Of a stretch of 20,138 bases of DNA, positions 1 to 7,161 are shown piece by piece (the stretch's first letter is position 1; each line of letters begins with the position of its first letter). The position numbers were made by a program, and so were the translations under genes. Under the pieces are notes generated by a model, which worked only from the letters and a program-made list of their open reading frames with translations, did not search any database and was not told the origin of the DNA. Source of the DNA: BS750m-G62 sp046483505 (GTDB taxonomy: Bacteria; Planctomycetota; Phycisphaerae; FEN-1346); NCBI GenBank assembly GCA_046483505.1, contig JAWODB010000225.1, positions 1 to 20,138 on the forward strand, read 5' to 3'.

Positions 1-305
1 TACAGGAGGCCGGCAGGGAGGCGCCTCCCCCTGTGCCCTCGGAGGCGGCGCCGCCCGAACCTGTCGCCCCCGCGCCCGAACGTGCGGCCCCGGCGCCCGA
101 ACCTTCGCCCGCGGCGGAGGAACCTGCGGCCCCGGCGCCCGAGCCGGCCGGCGAGGACACCACCCCGCCCGGCCCCGCGCCGACGGCCGAAGACACCGAG
201 CGCCTCGACGAGGACGAGGAACTCACCGGCGGCCGCGTCATCGGCACGATTGAACTCACGGACGAGGAACTCCGCGTCCTGCTCGGCGAGGACGACGACA
301 CGTGA
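1..305 (+). CDS. C-terminal fragment of a Pro/Ala/Glu-rich protein of unknown function
   Basis: The reading frame is open from the left edge, so the gene starts outside the window. What is visible is a low-complexity linker of about 55 residues built from PAPEP/APEPA-like units, which at the DNA level are near-repeats of cccgcgcccgaac. A short acidic tail follows (LTGGRVIGTIELTDEELRVL, then GEDDDT). Such Pro/Ala/Glu linkers usually separate domains or span the periplasm. The acidic tail could be a docking peptide, but that is inference. A GTG at 33 could in principle start a 90-residue protein, but the frame upstream has the same composition, so a truncated longer gene is more likely. Its stop overlaps the GTG start of the next gene (GTGA), implying translational coupling with the REC/GAF/GGDEF-like protein. 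No family is recognised. Confidence 0.6.
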   Translation, partial: QEAGREAPPPVPSEAAPPEPVAPAPERAAPAPEPSPAAEEPAAPAPEPAGEDTTPPGPAPTAEDTERLDEDEELTGGRVIGTIELTDEELRVLLGEDDDT

Positions 306-1639
306 CGCCCCAAACGGCCCATCCGAAAGCCGCCGCCCCGCCCGGCGTGCTGTGTGTCTCGCGCGACCCGGCCACGCGGGCGCTGCTCGGCCGCCACGCC
401 GCCGGCGGCCGGATGTACCTGTCGGCGGCGGACGCCTTACTCGCCGCCGCACGCGAGCGGCCGTCGGCCGTCGTCCTGGCGATCGAGGGCACGGAGGCGG
501 CCGGGCGGCAGGTGGTGGCGGCCTTCCGCCGCACGCGGCCCGACGTCCCGGTCTACGGCGTGGTGGAGGCGGCCGAGGAACCGCTGGCGCGGTCGCTGCT
601 CGGGGCGGGCTTGACGGATTACGTCGTCCTGCCGCGCGATGCCCGCCGGCTGCCCGCCGTCCTGGCCGGCGAGCCGGAGACGCCCGAACCGCCCGCGCCG
701 CCGGAGCCGGCGCCGTCCGCCGCGATGCCCCGCCGCCTGTTCGACGCCTCGTGCCGCATGGCCAGCCTTGCGATGGCCGAATCGAAGTCCCTCTTCCGCG
801 AGGGCTGCCGCATCCTCCTCGACCTGCTGGGGGCGGAGCGCGGCTGCGCGTTTCTCTGGTCCGAGGCGGACGAGCGGCTCGTCCTGGCGTTGACGCTGGG
901 CGGTGACGATACGCTCGGCGCCGTCGACCCGGACCCCGTGCACGCCGCCGCCGACCGCTGCCTGCGGACCGCCGAGCCGCTCCGGCTGCCGCCCGGCAGT
1001 GGCGAGGCCCCGCCGGACGGCCTGGTGTGCCTGCCGGTCCGCGACGAGGAGGCGGCCGTGGGCGTCCTCTGCCTGTCGCCCACCGTCGAAGGCGCCTCGC
1101 CGCCCGAGGAGGACGCGCTCCTGCCGCTCGCCCACAGCCTGGCCCGCCTGTACCGGGCGGCCGCCCGGCGCGAGGAGTTCGCCCGCTTGGCCCATCGCGA
1201 CGTCGAGACGGGCCTCCTGAAGGCGGACCCGTTTCTGACGTACGTCGACAGCCGCATCGCCGAGGCCCGCGACCGCGAGACGGAGTTGGCGCTCATCCTG
1301 CTGGAACCGGAGGCGAGCGTGGCGGCGCGGACGGCCGACAGTCCGGCCCGCCTGGGCCTGGCCGTCCGGGGCGCCCTGGCCCGCGGGTGGGAGGGCGGCC
1401 GGCTCGAGACGGCGCGGTACGCCGTGGCGCTGCCCACGGCGGGCAAGGCCAAGGCGCAGGGGACGGAAGACGCCGGTGAATCCGCCGCCCGCCGCCTGGC
1501 CGGCGCGGCCCCGCGGGCGCATCCGGACCTCTCCCTGCGGACGGCGATTGCCCGCTTCCCGCACGACGGCACGAATGCCAAGGCGCTCGTCTCGGCCGCC
1601 GAGGACCAGCTCCGCTCGGCCGGCCGTCACGGACCATAG
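302..1639 (+). CDS. REC-like / GAF / degenerate GGDEF regulatory protein
   Basis: 445 residues in three parts. Residues 1-120 look like a receiver fold (VLCVSRDP, RPSAVVLAI, DVPVYGVV, LTDYVVLP), but the phospho-acceptor Asp position reads as hydrophobic or Glu, so phosphorylation is doubtful. After a Pro-rich linker, about 145-285 is a GAF-type sensor (LDLLGAERGCAFLW ... LVCLPVRDEEAAVGVLCLSP). The C-terminal third aligns with a diguanylate cyclase domain: LAHRDVETGLL corresponds to the DxLTGL region and RFPHDGTNAKALVSAAEDQL to the usual C-terminal motif. However, the GGDEF signature is replaced by ETARY in RLETARYAVALP. Catalysis should therefore be lost, leaving a binding or scaffold role. 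It starts with GTG overlapping the preceding stop by 4 bases, and a GH15 gene follows 41 bases downstream. Domain calls are by eye; exact function is unknown. Confidence 0.75.
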   Translation: MTPQTAHPKAAAPPGVLCVSRDPATRALLGRHAAGGRMYLSAADALLAAARERPSAVVLAIEGTEAAGRQVVAAFRRTRPDVPVYGVVEAAEEPLARSLLGAGLTDYVVLPRDARRLPAVLAGEPETPEPPAPPEPAPSAAMPRRLFDASCRMASLAMAESKSLFREGCRILLDLLGAERGCAFLWSEADERLVLALTLGGDDTLGAVDPDPVHAAADRCLRTAEPLRLPPGSGEAPPDGLVCLPVRDEEAAVGVLCLSPTVEGASPPEEDALLPLAHSLARLYRAAARREEFARLAHRDVETGLLKADPFLTYVDSRIAEARDRETELALILLEPEASVAARTADSPARLGLAVRGALARGWEGGRLETARYAVALPTAGKAKAQGTEDAGESAARRLAGAAPRAHPDLSLRTAIARFPHDGTNAKALVSAAEDQLRSAGRHGP

Positions 1640-1666
1640 CAGGGCGCCGTCCACCCGGCTTCCTTC

Positions 1667-1671
1667 GGAGA
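1667..1671 (+). promoter_or_regulatory. Ribosome binding site of the GH15 gene
   Basis: GGAGA lies 9 bases before the ATG at 1681 and supports that start. Confidence 0.5.
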
Positions 1672-1680
1672 CGAACGACC

Positions 1681-3777
1681 ATGGCCCGCGACGTGCCCGT
1701 CTCGAACGGCAACATGCTGGTCGCCTTCGACCCGTCCTACCGCATCCGCGAGTTGTGCTATCCGCACGTCGGCCAGGAGAACCACAACGAAGGAGCGGTC
1801 TCGCGCTTCGGGGTCTGGTGCGACGGCACGTTCTCCTGGATGGGCGACGACGACTGGACCATCCAACTCGATTACGAGGACGAAACGCTCGTCACGCGGG
1901 CCGTGTGCGTGAACGACCGGCTCGGCCTCCGCCTCCAGTGCGCCGACTGCGTGGACTTCAACGAGAACGTCTTCCTGCGGCGCATCACCGTGGTCAACCA
2001 GACGGATGCGGCCCGGACGGTGCGGCTCTTCTTCAGCCACGACTTCAACCTCTACGCCACCAAGGTGGGCGATACCGCCTTCTACGACCCCGAGACGCAA
2101 AGCGTCATCCATTACAAGGCCCGGCGGTATCTGCTCGCCAATTACGCCTTGGCGGAGCGCACCGGCGTCGAGTCCTTCTCGTGCGGTGCGAAGGAGGTGC
2201 GGGGCCTGGAAGGCACCTGGCGCGACGCCGAAGACGGGGGCCTGGACCGCTCGGCCATCGCCCAGGGCACCGTCGATTCGACCATCGGCGCGGAACTGGA
2301 CCTGGAGGCCTCCGGCCGCGCAGTCCTCCACTACTGGATCGTGGCCGGCAAGGTGTACCAGGAGGTCCGCAAGATCAACGGGCTGGTCCTCGACAAGCGG
2401 CCCGACACGCTCATCCAGCGCACGCGCGACTACTGGCGCCTGTGGGTGAACAAAGAGGAGTTCAACTTCGAGCGCGTGCCGGAGGAGTTCGTCCGCCTGT
2501 TCAAACGGAGCCAGTTGATCCTGCGGACGCAGATCGACAACGCCGGCGCCATCCTGGCCGCCAACGACAGCGACATCATCAGCGTCAACCGCGACACGTA
2601 CGCCTACTGCTGGCCGCGCGACGGGGCCCTGGCGGCCTACGCCCTCATCAAGGCGGGGCACAGCGGCATCTCGCGCCGCTTCTTCCAGTACTGCGCGGAC
2701 ATCATCCACCGCGACGGATACTTTCTGCATAAGTACAACCCGGACGGGTCGCTGGCGTCCTCCTGGCACCCGTGGCTGACCGACAGCACGCCGCGCCTGC
2801 CCATCCAGGAGGACGAGACGGCCCTGGTGCTGTGGTCGATGTGGCGGCACTTCCAGAAGTTCCGCGACATCGAGTTCGTGGCCCCGTACTACCGGCCGAT
2901 GATCACGGCGGCGGCCGACTTCCTGGCGAGGCACGTGGACGAGGAGACCGGCCTGCCCCTGCCCTCGCACGACCTGTGGGAGGAGCGGTGGGGCGTCCAC
3001 ACCTGGACGGTGGCGGCGGTCATCGCGGGGCTGCGCGCGGCGTCGCGCTTCGCCGCCGCCTTCGGCGAAGAGGACCTCCACGACCGCTACAGAGGGGCGG
3101 CCGAGCGCATGGGCGAAGGGCTCACGGAACACCTCTGGGACGAGAAGGCCGGCCGCTTCGCCCGGACCGCCTCGCGGACCAAGCGCGGTTACGACCGCGA
3201 CGTCACGGTCGACGCCAGCCTCGCCGGCCTGGTCCTGTTCGCCGTCCTCGATCCCCACGACGACCGGGTCGACGCCACGCTGAAGGCCGTCCGCGAGCAC
3301 CTCGCCGTCGATACGGAAGTGGGCGGCCTGGCGCGCTACGCCGGCGACGCCTGGCACCGCGTGGTGGACGACGAGAAACGCGTGCCCGGCAACCCGTGGT
3401 TCATCCCGGCGCTGTGGATGATGCGGTGCGACATCATCCGCGCCCGGACCGCGGAGGAACTGGAGGCGTCGCTGGAGTGGATGAAGTGGGTCGCGCGGTG
3501 GGCGCTGCCGTCCGGCGTCCTGGCCGAGCAACTCCATCCCGAAACGGGCGAGCCGATGGGCGTCTCGCCGCTCGCCTGGAGCCACGCGGAGGTGGTGGCC
3601 GCCCTGGTCGAATACCTCGAAAAACGGTGCCGCCTCATCGAAGAGCGGGGCGAGATTCAGCACATCCATCAGCGCGGGCGGTACGCCGACCGATACATGG
3701 CCCCGCACTGCTGGGAGAAGGCGCGCACGGACGCCGACCCGCCCTGCGCCGGATCCGGGGAAGATGACGGCGCGTGA
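1681..3777 (+). CDS. GH15-family glycoside hydrolase (glucoamylase/trehalase type)
   Basis: 698 residues, the usual length for bacterial GH15 enzymes with an N-terminal beta-sandwich (about 1-260) and a C-terminal (alpha/alpha)6 barrel. Barrel signatures are all present: YCWPRDGALAAYALIKAG near 308, the HKYNPDGSLASSWHPW strand, PIQEDETALVLW, and DLWEERWGVHTWT with the general-acid Glu at 434 or 435. PGNPWFIPALWM follows, then LAEQLHPETGEPMG, whose Glu616 is the predicted general base, and finally the WSHAEVV helix. There is no signal peptide, so it probably acts in the cytoplasm on glycogen-derived maltooligosaccharides, or on trehalose as in the actinobacterial GH15 trehalases. Sequence alone does not separate these substrates. 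It follows the degenerate GGDEF gene by 41 bases and is probably cotranscribed with it. Confidence 0.92.
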   Translation: MARDVPVSNGNMLVAFDPSYRIRELCYPHVGQENHNEGAVSRFGVWCDGTFSWMGDDDWTIQLDYEDETLVTRAVCVNDRLGLRLQCADCVDFNENVFLRRITVVNQTDAARTVRLFFSHDFNLYATKVGDTAFYDPETQSVIHYKARRYLLANYALAERTGVESFSCGAKEVRGLEGTWRDAEDGGLDRSAIAQGTVDSTIGAELDLEASGRAVLHYWIVAGKVYQEVRKINGLVLDKRPDTLIQRTRDYWRLWVNKEEFNFERVPEEFVRLFKRSQLILRTQIDNAGAILAANDSDIISVNRDTYAYCWPRDGALAAYALIKAGHSGISRRFFQYCADIIHRDGYFLHKYNPDGSLASSWHPWLTDSTPRLPIQEDETALVLWSMWRHFQKFRDIEFVAPYYRPMITAAADFLARHVDEETGLPLPSHDLWEERWGVHTWTVAAVIAGLRAASRFAAAFGEEDLHDRYRGAAERMGEGLTEHLWDEKAGRFARTASRTKRGYDRDVTVDASLAGLVLFAVLDPHDDRVDATLKAVREHLAVDTEVGGLARYAGDAWHRVVDDEKRVPGNPWFIPALWMMRCDIIRARTAEELEASLEWMKWVARWALPSGVLAEQLHPETGEPMGVSPLAWSHAEVVAALVEYLEKRCRLIEERGEIQHIHQRGRYADRYMAPHCWEKARTDADPPCAGSGEDDGA

Positions 3778-3808
3778 CCGGCATCGGCCTCACGCCCGGC
3801 GCCAAAGG

Positions 3809-3832
3809 GCGGCGGCCTGGAAAGACCGCCGC
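3809..3832. terminator. Hairpin between convergent genes, possible bidirectional terminator
   Basis: GCGGCGG and CCGCCGC form a 7-bp stem around a 10-nt loop in the 81-bp gap between the GH15 stop and the convergent lipoprotein stop. There is no T-run on either side, so it is not a canonical intrinsic terminator. The position is what suggests the role. Confidence 0.3.
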
Positions 3833-3858
3833 GCGGCAACCCCGCCAGGCAGGCACGT

Positions 3859-4416
3859 CTATTGCGGCTTCGTGTGGTGTCGCTCCACGAGTCCCTTGAC
3901 GGCCTTGCCGACGCCGTCGGCGAGTTCGTCCGTGCCCGTCCGCACGGCGCTCTTGACCGTGCCCGTGACCATCGCCACGCCGAGGACCTTGCCCGCGCCG
4001 GTATCGACCAACTCGACCTGGGCCGTCAGGAACGGATTGACGCCGAAGCCGACGGCCCGCAGCGCGGAGCCGCCCGGATCGAAGTCCATGAACTTGCCGC
4101 GGATGAGCAGCCCCCCGGCCCCGGGCGCGCCCGCCCGGACGGTCGTGAACATCTTCGTCTCCGCGAGTTGCTTGACGACGGCCTGCTGGACCTTGGCGGG
4201 CACCGGGGCCGGAATGACGCCGCGCATGGGCGCCGTATCGAACTGCTCCACGCCGACCGTCTGGAACCGGTCCAGGGCCGTCTGGCCGCTCACACTCTGG
4301 ACCTCGTAGTACCGGGCGCTGGCGCCGACCGCCGTGTGGTACGCCTGCTTGATCCCCGTGCTGCATCCCGAGGCCGCCACCAGGGCCAACACGCTCACCA
4401 GAAGCACGCGTCGCAT
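3859..4416 (-). CDS. DUF4410-type outer-membrane or periplasmic lipoprotein
   Basis: 185 residues from the ATG at 4416, chosen because a strong AAAGGAG lies just upstream and a lipoprotein signal peptide begins there: MRR, then a hydrophobic stretch LLVSVLALVAASG, then the lipobox Cys about 19 residues in (AASGC). The mature part follows the DUF4410 pattern: a PVPAKVQQAVVKQLAETKMFTTV segment (conserved L..L...GxF region), then LLIRGKFMDFDPGG, then TAQVELVDTGAGKVLGVAMVTG, ending in a basic helix. The family is widespread in Gram-negative bacteria and has no established function. The gene diverges from tlyA and has its own promoter at 4469-4497. Confidence 0.75.
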   Translation of the reverse strand: MRRVLLVSVLALVAASGCSTGIKQAYHTAVGASARYYEVQSVSGQTALDRFQTVGVEQFDTAPMRGVIPAPVPAKVQQAVVKQLAETKMFTTVRAGAPGAGGLLIRGKFMDFDPGGSALRAVGFGVNPFLTAQVELVDTGAGKVLGVAMVTGTVKSAVRTGTDELADGVGKAVKGLVERHHTKPQ

Positions 4417-4421
4417 CGGAG

Positions 4422-4429
4422 TCTCCTTT
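4422..4429 (-). promoter_or_regulatory. Ribosome binding site of the DUF4410 lipoprotein gene
   Basis: On the minus strand AAAGGAGA precedes the ATG at 4416 by 5-6 bases. It selects that start over an in-frame upstream ATG at 4497, which would put non-signal sequence before the signal peptide and sit inside the promoter. Confidence 0.65.
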
Positions 4430-4468
4430 CGAGGGTCGCAAGGGCGGCATCGCCGACCGCCGGGCGGC

Positions 4469-4497
4469 ATTCTACCCGGCCGGCCGCGCCCGTGCAA
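4469..4497 (-). promoter_or_regulatory. Sigma70-type promoter of the DUF4410 lipoprotein gene
   Basis: Minus-strand boxes TTGCAC (4492-4497) and TAGAAT (4469-4474) are separated by exactly 17 bases, about 50 bases upstream of the chosen start. The -35 matches consensus at 4 of 6 positions and the -10 at 5 of 6, which is notable in such GC-rich DNA. Confidence 0.55.
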
Positions 4498-4511
4498 CCG
4501 CCTGCCGCCGC

Positions 4512-4540
4512 CTGGATGTCGGCTCGAAGGCGTCTATAAT
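4512..4540 (+). promoter_or_regulatory. Probable promoter of the tlyA-like gene
   Basis: A perfect TATAAT at 4535-4540 stands out in very GC-rich sequence. A -35 is weak (TGGATG-like around 4513). The -10 overlaps the upstream ATG at 4539, so that ATG cannot be the start if this promoter is used; transcription would begin near 4547 and translation at 4569. Confidence 0.45.
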
Positions 4541-4568
4541 GGCTGCGGGTTCCAACCGGAACGCTGTC

Positions 4569-5132
4569 ATGCCGGACGACGAGACCCGCTACGTGACCCG
4601 GGCGGGGCTGAAACTCGACCACGCCCTCCGCACCTTCGGCCTGGAGGTGACGGGGGCCGTCTGCGCCGACCTGGGCAGCCACCAGGGCGGATTCGTCGAC
4701 TGCCTCCTCGCCCACGGCGCCGCCCGCGTCTACGCCGTCGACACCTCGTACGGCACGCTGGCGTGGACCCTGCGCAAGGACCCCCGCGTCGTGGTCCTGG
4801 AGCGCACCAACGCCATGCACCTGGCGCTGGAGGAACCGGTGGACCTCGTGACGGTGGACGTGGGGTGGACGCGTCAGCGGCACATCCTGCCGGCGGCCCG
4901 GGGGCTGCTGAAGCCCGCCGGCCGCATCGTCTCCCTCGTCAAGCCGCAGTACGAGGCGCGGGAGGACGAACGCGACGCCGGCGTCGTCCCGGAGGAACGC
5001 CTCGAAACCGTCCTCGCGCGGGTCCGCGACGACGTGGCCGCCTGCAGCCTGGCGATTCGGGGCGAGACGCGGTCGCCGCTTCGCGGCGGCGGGGGCAACG
5101 CCGAGTTCCTCTTCCTCCTTGCGCCGGCCTGA
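4569..5132 (+). CDS. TlyA-type FtsJ-fold rRNA 2'-O-methyltransferase lacking the S4 domain
   Basis: 187 residues from the ATG at 4569 (GGAA 7 bases upstream). An ATG at 4539 would add 10 residues but lies inside the -10 box. The whole protein aligns with the methyltransferase half of TlyA: YVTRAGLKLDHALRTFGL, the SAM-binding loop ADLGSHQGGFVDCLL, RVYAVDTSYGTLAWTLRKDPRVVVLERTNA, VDLVTVDVGWTRQRHILPA, and VSLVKPQYEA. Candidate K-D-K-E residues of the FtsJ fold are the RAGLK Lys, the TVDVGW Asp, the VKPQ Lys and a Glu near RGETRSPLRG. Canonical TlyA has an N-terminal S4 RNA-binding domain of about 60 residues and methylates 16S and 23S rRNA. That domain is absent, and there is no room for it because the upstream frame runs into the promoter. 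Substrate is therefore uncertain. Confidence 0.85.
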   Translation: MPDDETRYVTRAGLKLDHALRTFGLEVTGAVCADLGSHQGGFVDCLLAHGAARVYAVDTSYGTLAWTLRKDPRVVVLERTNAMHLALEEPVDLVTVDVGWTRQRHILPAARGLLKPAGRIVSLVKPQYEAREDERDAGVVPEERLETVLARVRDDVAACSLAIRGETRSPLRGGGGNAEFLFLLAPA

Positions 5133-5172
5133 GCGCCGACCGCCGAAGACCAGCGAACCTCCGCCACTGTGT

Positions 5173-5250
5173 GCGCGGTGGGGCTCCGCACCCACCGCGC
5201 TGGAAACGCCCTTTCCAGGGCTGCGCGGCGGGTACGGAGACCCGCCGCGC
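5173..5250. repeat. Inverted doublet of 10-8-10 hairpins (REP/BIME-like), copy I
   Basis: Two perfect 10-bp-stem, 8-nt-loop hairpins, GCGCGGTGGG/CCCACCGCGC (5173-5200) and GCGCGGCGGG/CCCGCCGCGC (5223-5250), are separated by 22 bases. The first loop is GCTCCGCA and the second TACGGAGA, nearly reverse complements, so the two units face each other. The spacer adds a third hairpin, CTGGAAA-N5-TTTCCAG (5200-5218). The block sits between the convergent tlyA-like and tlpA-like genes and could also act as a bidirectional transcription barrier. Confidence 0.75.
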
Positions 5251-5254
5251 ACGA

Positions 5255-5274
5255 GTTAGCGTTGGAGTGCTAAC
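5255..5274. repeat. Small inverted repeat over the tlpA-like stop codon
   Basis: GTTAGC-N8-GCTAAC, a 6-bp stem with 8-nt loop, directly follows hairpin doublet I. The minus-strand TAG stop of the TlpA-like gene (5270-5272) lies in its right arm. It may be the edge of the repeat element or part of a terminator. Confidence 0.4.
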
Positions 5275-5878
5275 CCGCCGGCGCCGCACCCGGCAGGGGC
5301 ACGAACGGCTCGGCCAGGAGCCGTTCGACGCGGTCGGCCAGCACCTGCTCGTATCCCGGCGGCAGGCCGCGGAACACACTCCGGACCACGCCCTGCCGGT
5401 CGATCAGGACCAGCGTCGGCAGGCGCTGCGACACGCCGGCCGCCTCCCTCAACTCCTGCCATACCCCCTCCGGTCCCAGCGCCAGCGGAAACGGGATCTT
5501 GAACCCGTCGCGGAACGTCCGGACGGTCTCGCGCGCCTGGGCCTCGTCCTCCGTCCGCTCGTACGCCAGGCCCACCAGTTCGAACCGCCGCGACCGGTAC
5601 CGCTCGTACACGCTGACCATGAGCGGGGCCACACGCCGGCACTCCTCCGACCACGTGCCCAACAGGTACAGCAGGACGACCTGGCCGTGCAGGTCCCGCA
5701 GGGCCACCTCGCCGCCGCCCACCACCGGCGCGGACGTGAACGCATCGAAACGGAACAGCGTGGAGTAGACCGGGCCGGTCGGACCGTCCGGCGCGGGCTC
5801 CTCGTCCCCGCACCCGGCAGAGAAAACGGCCAGACCGGCGGCGACGAGGAGGGCGACGGCTGGCGTGCGGCCGCTCAT
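5270..5878 (-). CDS. TlpA/ResA-like thioredoxin-fold lipoprotein with SxxC in place of CxxC
   Basis: 202 residues. The start is the ATG that overlaps the thiC stop (ATGA). Residues 1-25 form a lipoprotein signal (hydrophobic VALLVAAGLAVFSAGC with lipobox Cys), followed by an acidic linker. The remainder is a TlpA/AhpC-type thioredoxin fold: VALRDLHGQVVLLYLLGTWSEECRRVAPLM, then FELVGLAYERTEDEAQARETVRTF, IPFPLALGPEG, and SQRLPTLVLIDRQGVVRSVFRGLPP with the cis-Pro loop intact. In the active site the usual WCxxC is WSEEC: the N-terminal nucleophilic Cys is Ser while the second Cys is kept. It could not act as a normal disulfide reductase; single-Cys peroxidase or chaperone chemistry is possible but unproven. 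Coupling to thiC suggests coexpression, not a known pathway link. Confidence 0.8.
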   Translation of the reverse strand: MSGRTPAVALLVAAGLAVFSAGCGDEEPAPDGPTGPVYSTLFRFDAFTSAPVVGGGEVALRDLHGQVVLLYLLGTWSEECRRVAPLMVSVYERYRSRRFELVGLAYERTEDEAQARETVRTFRDGFKIPFPLALGPEGVWQELREAAGVSQRLPTLVLIDRQGVVRSVFRGLPPGYEQVLADRVERLLAEPFVPLPGAAPAG

Positions 5879-7161
5879 GGGCGGGGTTCCTTCCCGGCCC
5901 GGACCTTGAACACGCAGTAGTCGCCGCACATCGAGCACACGTCGCCGTGCTCCGGCCGGCGGGCCTCGCGCAGGAGGCGGGCACGCTGCGGGTCGAGCGC
6001 CTCGGCGAGTTGGGTGTCCCAATCCTGGCGGCCGCGGGCCGCGCTGAGGCGGCGGTCCCAGGCAACGGCGTCGGCCCGGCCGCGGGCCACGTCCCCCGCG
6101 TGGGCCGCGATCCGCGACGCGATGACGCCCTCGCGCACGTCCTCCGGCCGCGGCAGGCCCAGGTGCTCGGTCGGCGTCACGTAGCAGAGGAAGTCGGCGC
6201 CGCACATGGCGGCCAGGGCGCCGCCGATCGCCCCCGTGATGTGGTCGTAGCCGGGGGCCACGTCCGTCACGATCGGGCCCAGGACGTAGAACGGCAGCCC
6301 GCCCGTCATCTCCTTCTCGAGGCGGATCTGCGCCTCCACCTGGTCGAGCGGCACGTGGCCGGGACCCTCGAGCATGACCGGGACGCCGGCGCCGATGGCC
6401 CGCCGCGCCAGGTCCGACAGGACGACGAGTTCCTCCACCTGGGGCGCGTCCATGGCGTCGGCGATGGCCCCGGGGCGCAGGCCGTCGCCCAGGCTGAGCG
6501 TCACATCGTACTCGCGGCAGATGTCGATGAGTTCGTCGAACCGTTCGAAGAGCGGATTCTCCTGCCCGTGCCGGCCGATCCAGTGGGCCAGGAACGTGCC
6601 GCCGCGGCTCACGATGCCGCACACCCGCCGGGCCACGGCGTCGGACTCCACGATCCGCCGCGTCACCCCGCAGTGCACCGTCACGAAATCGACGCCGTCC
6701 TCGGCGTGGTGACGGACGGCGGCGAGCATGTCGTCGGCGGTCATGCGGCCCACGTCGCCGTGGGCGCGGGCGGCGCGGGCGGCCGCCTCGTAGATCGGGA
6801 CCGTGCCGACGGTCAGGGCGCAGGCGTCCATCAAGCGGCGGCGGATGGCCGGCACGTCGCCGCCCGTCGAGAGGTCCATGACCGTGTCGGCGCCGGCGTC
6901 GGCGGCCGCTTGGATCTTGGCCAGTTCCATCTCCACGTCGGCGTAGTCCGGGCTCGTGCCGAGGTTCGCGTTGACCTTGACGCGCAGCCCCTGCCCGATG
7001 CCGGTCACCTCGGTGGCGGCGCGGCGTTTATTGTGGGGGATGACGACGCGGCCGTCGGCCACGCGCCGGCGCACGGTCTCCGCGTCGAGTCCCTCGGCCT
7101 CGGCGACCGTTCGGACGGCGTCGCTCGTCTCGCCCCGTCTTGCCAGTTCCATCTGGGTCAT
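5875..7161 (-). CDS. thiC: Phosphomethylpyrimidine synthase ThiC
   Basis: Radical-SAM enzyme that converts 5-aminoimidazole ribotide to HMP-phosphate in thiamine pyrimidine synthesis. 428 residues from MTQMELARRG, the usual N-terminus of short-form ThiC; an ATG 30 bases upstream (7191) is possible, but a minus-strand GGAG at 7173-7176 favours 7161. Family blocks are all present: VIPHNKRR, KVNANLGTSPD, DTVMDLSTGGD, VGTVPIYEA, DFVTVHCGVT, SRGGTFLAHWI, ENPLFERFDELIDICREYDVTLSLGDGLRPG, VMLEGPGHVPLDQ, FYVLGPIVTDVAPGYDHI and GADFLCYVTPTEHLGLP. The C-terminal cluster motif is C409-SM-C412-GDY-C416. Its last spacing is one shorter than the CX2CX4C of E. coli-type ThiC, a short-form trait. Its first 134 bases overlap the end of rluB in another frame. 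No TPP riboswitch is visible upstream. Confidence 0.96.
   Translation of the reverse strand: MTQMELARRGETSDAVRTVAEAEGLDAETVRRRVADGRVVIPHNKRRAATEVTGIGQGLRVKVNANLGTSPDYADVEMELAKIQAAADAGADTVMDLSTGGDVPAIRRRLMDACALTVGTVPIYEAAARAARAHGDVGRMTADDMLAAVRHHAEDGVDFVTVHCGVTRRIVESDAVARRVCGIVSRGGTFLAHWIGRHGQENPLFERFDELIDICREYDVTLSLGDGLRPGAIADAMDAPQVEELVVLSDLARRAIGAGVPVMLEGPGHVPLDQVEAQIRLEKEMTGGLPFYVLGPIVTDVAPGYDHITGAIGGALAAMCGADFLCYVTPTEHLGLPRPEDVREGVIASRIAAHAGDVARGRADAVAWDRRLSAARGRQDWDTQLAEALDPQRARLLREARRPEHGDVCSMCGDYCVFKVRAGKEPRP

Noticed and set aside
1627..3708. A 693-codon open frame on the minus strand
   Set aside because: It is antisense to the GH15 gene, which has all family motifs; the minus-strand product shows none.
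5265..5273. GAGTGCTAA, identical to one half of the CIRCE heat-shock operator
   Set aside because: The matching half TTAGCACTC at 9-base spacing is absent. The site lies at a gene end in a repeat and forms a GTTAGC-N8-GCTAAC hairpin instead.
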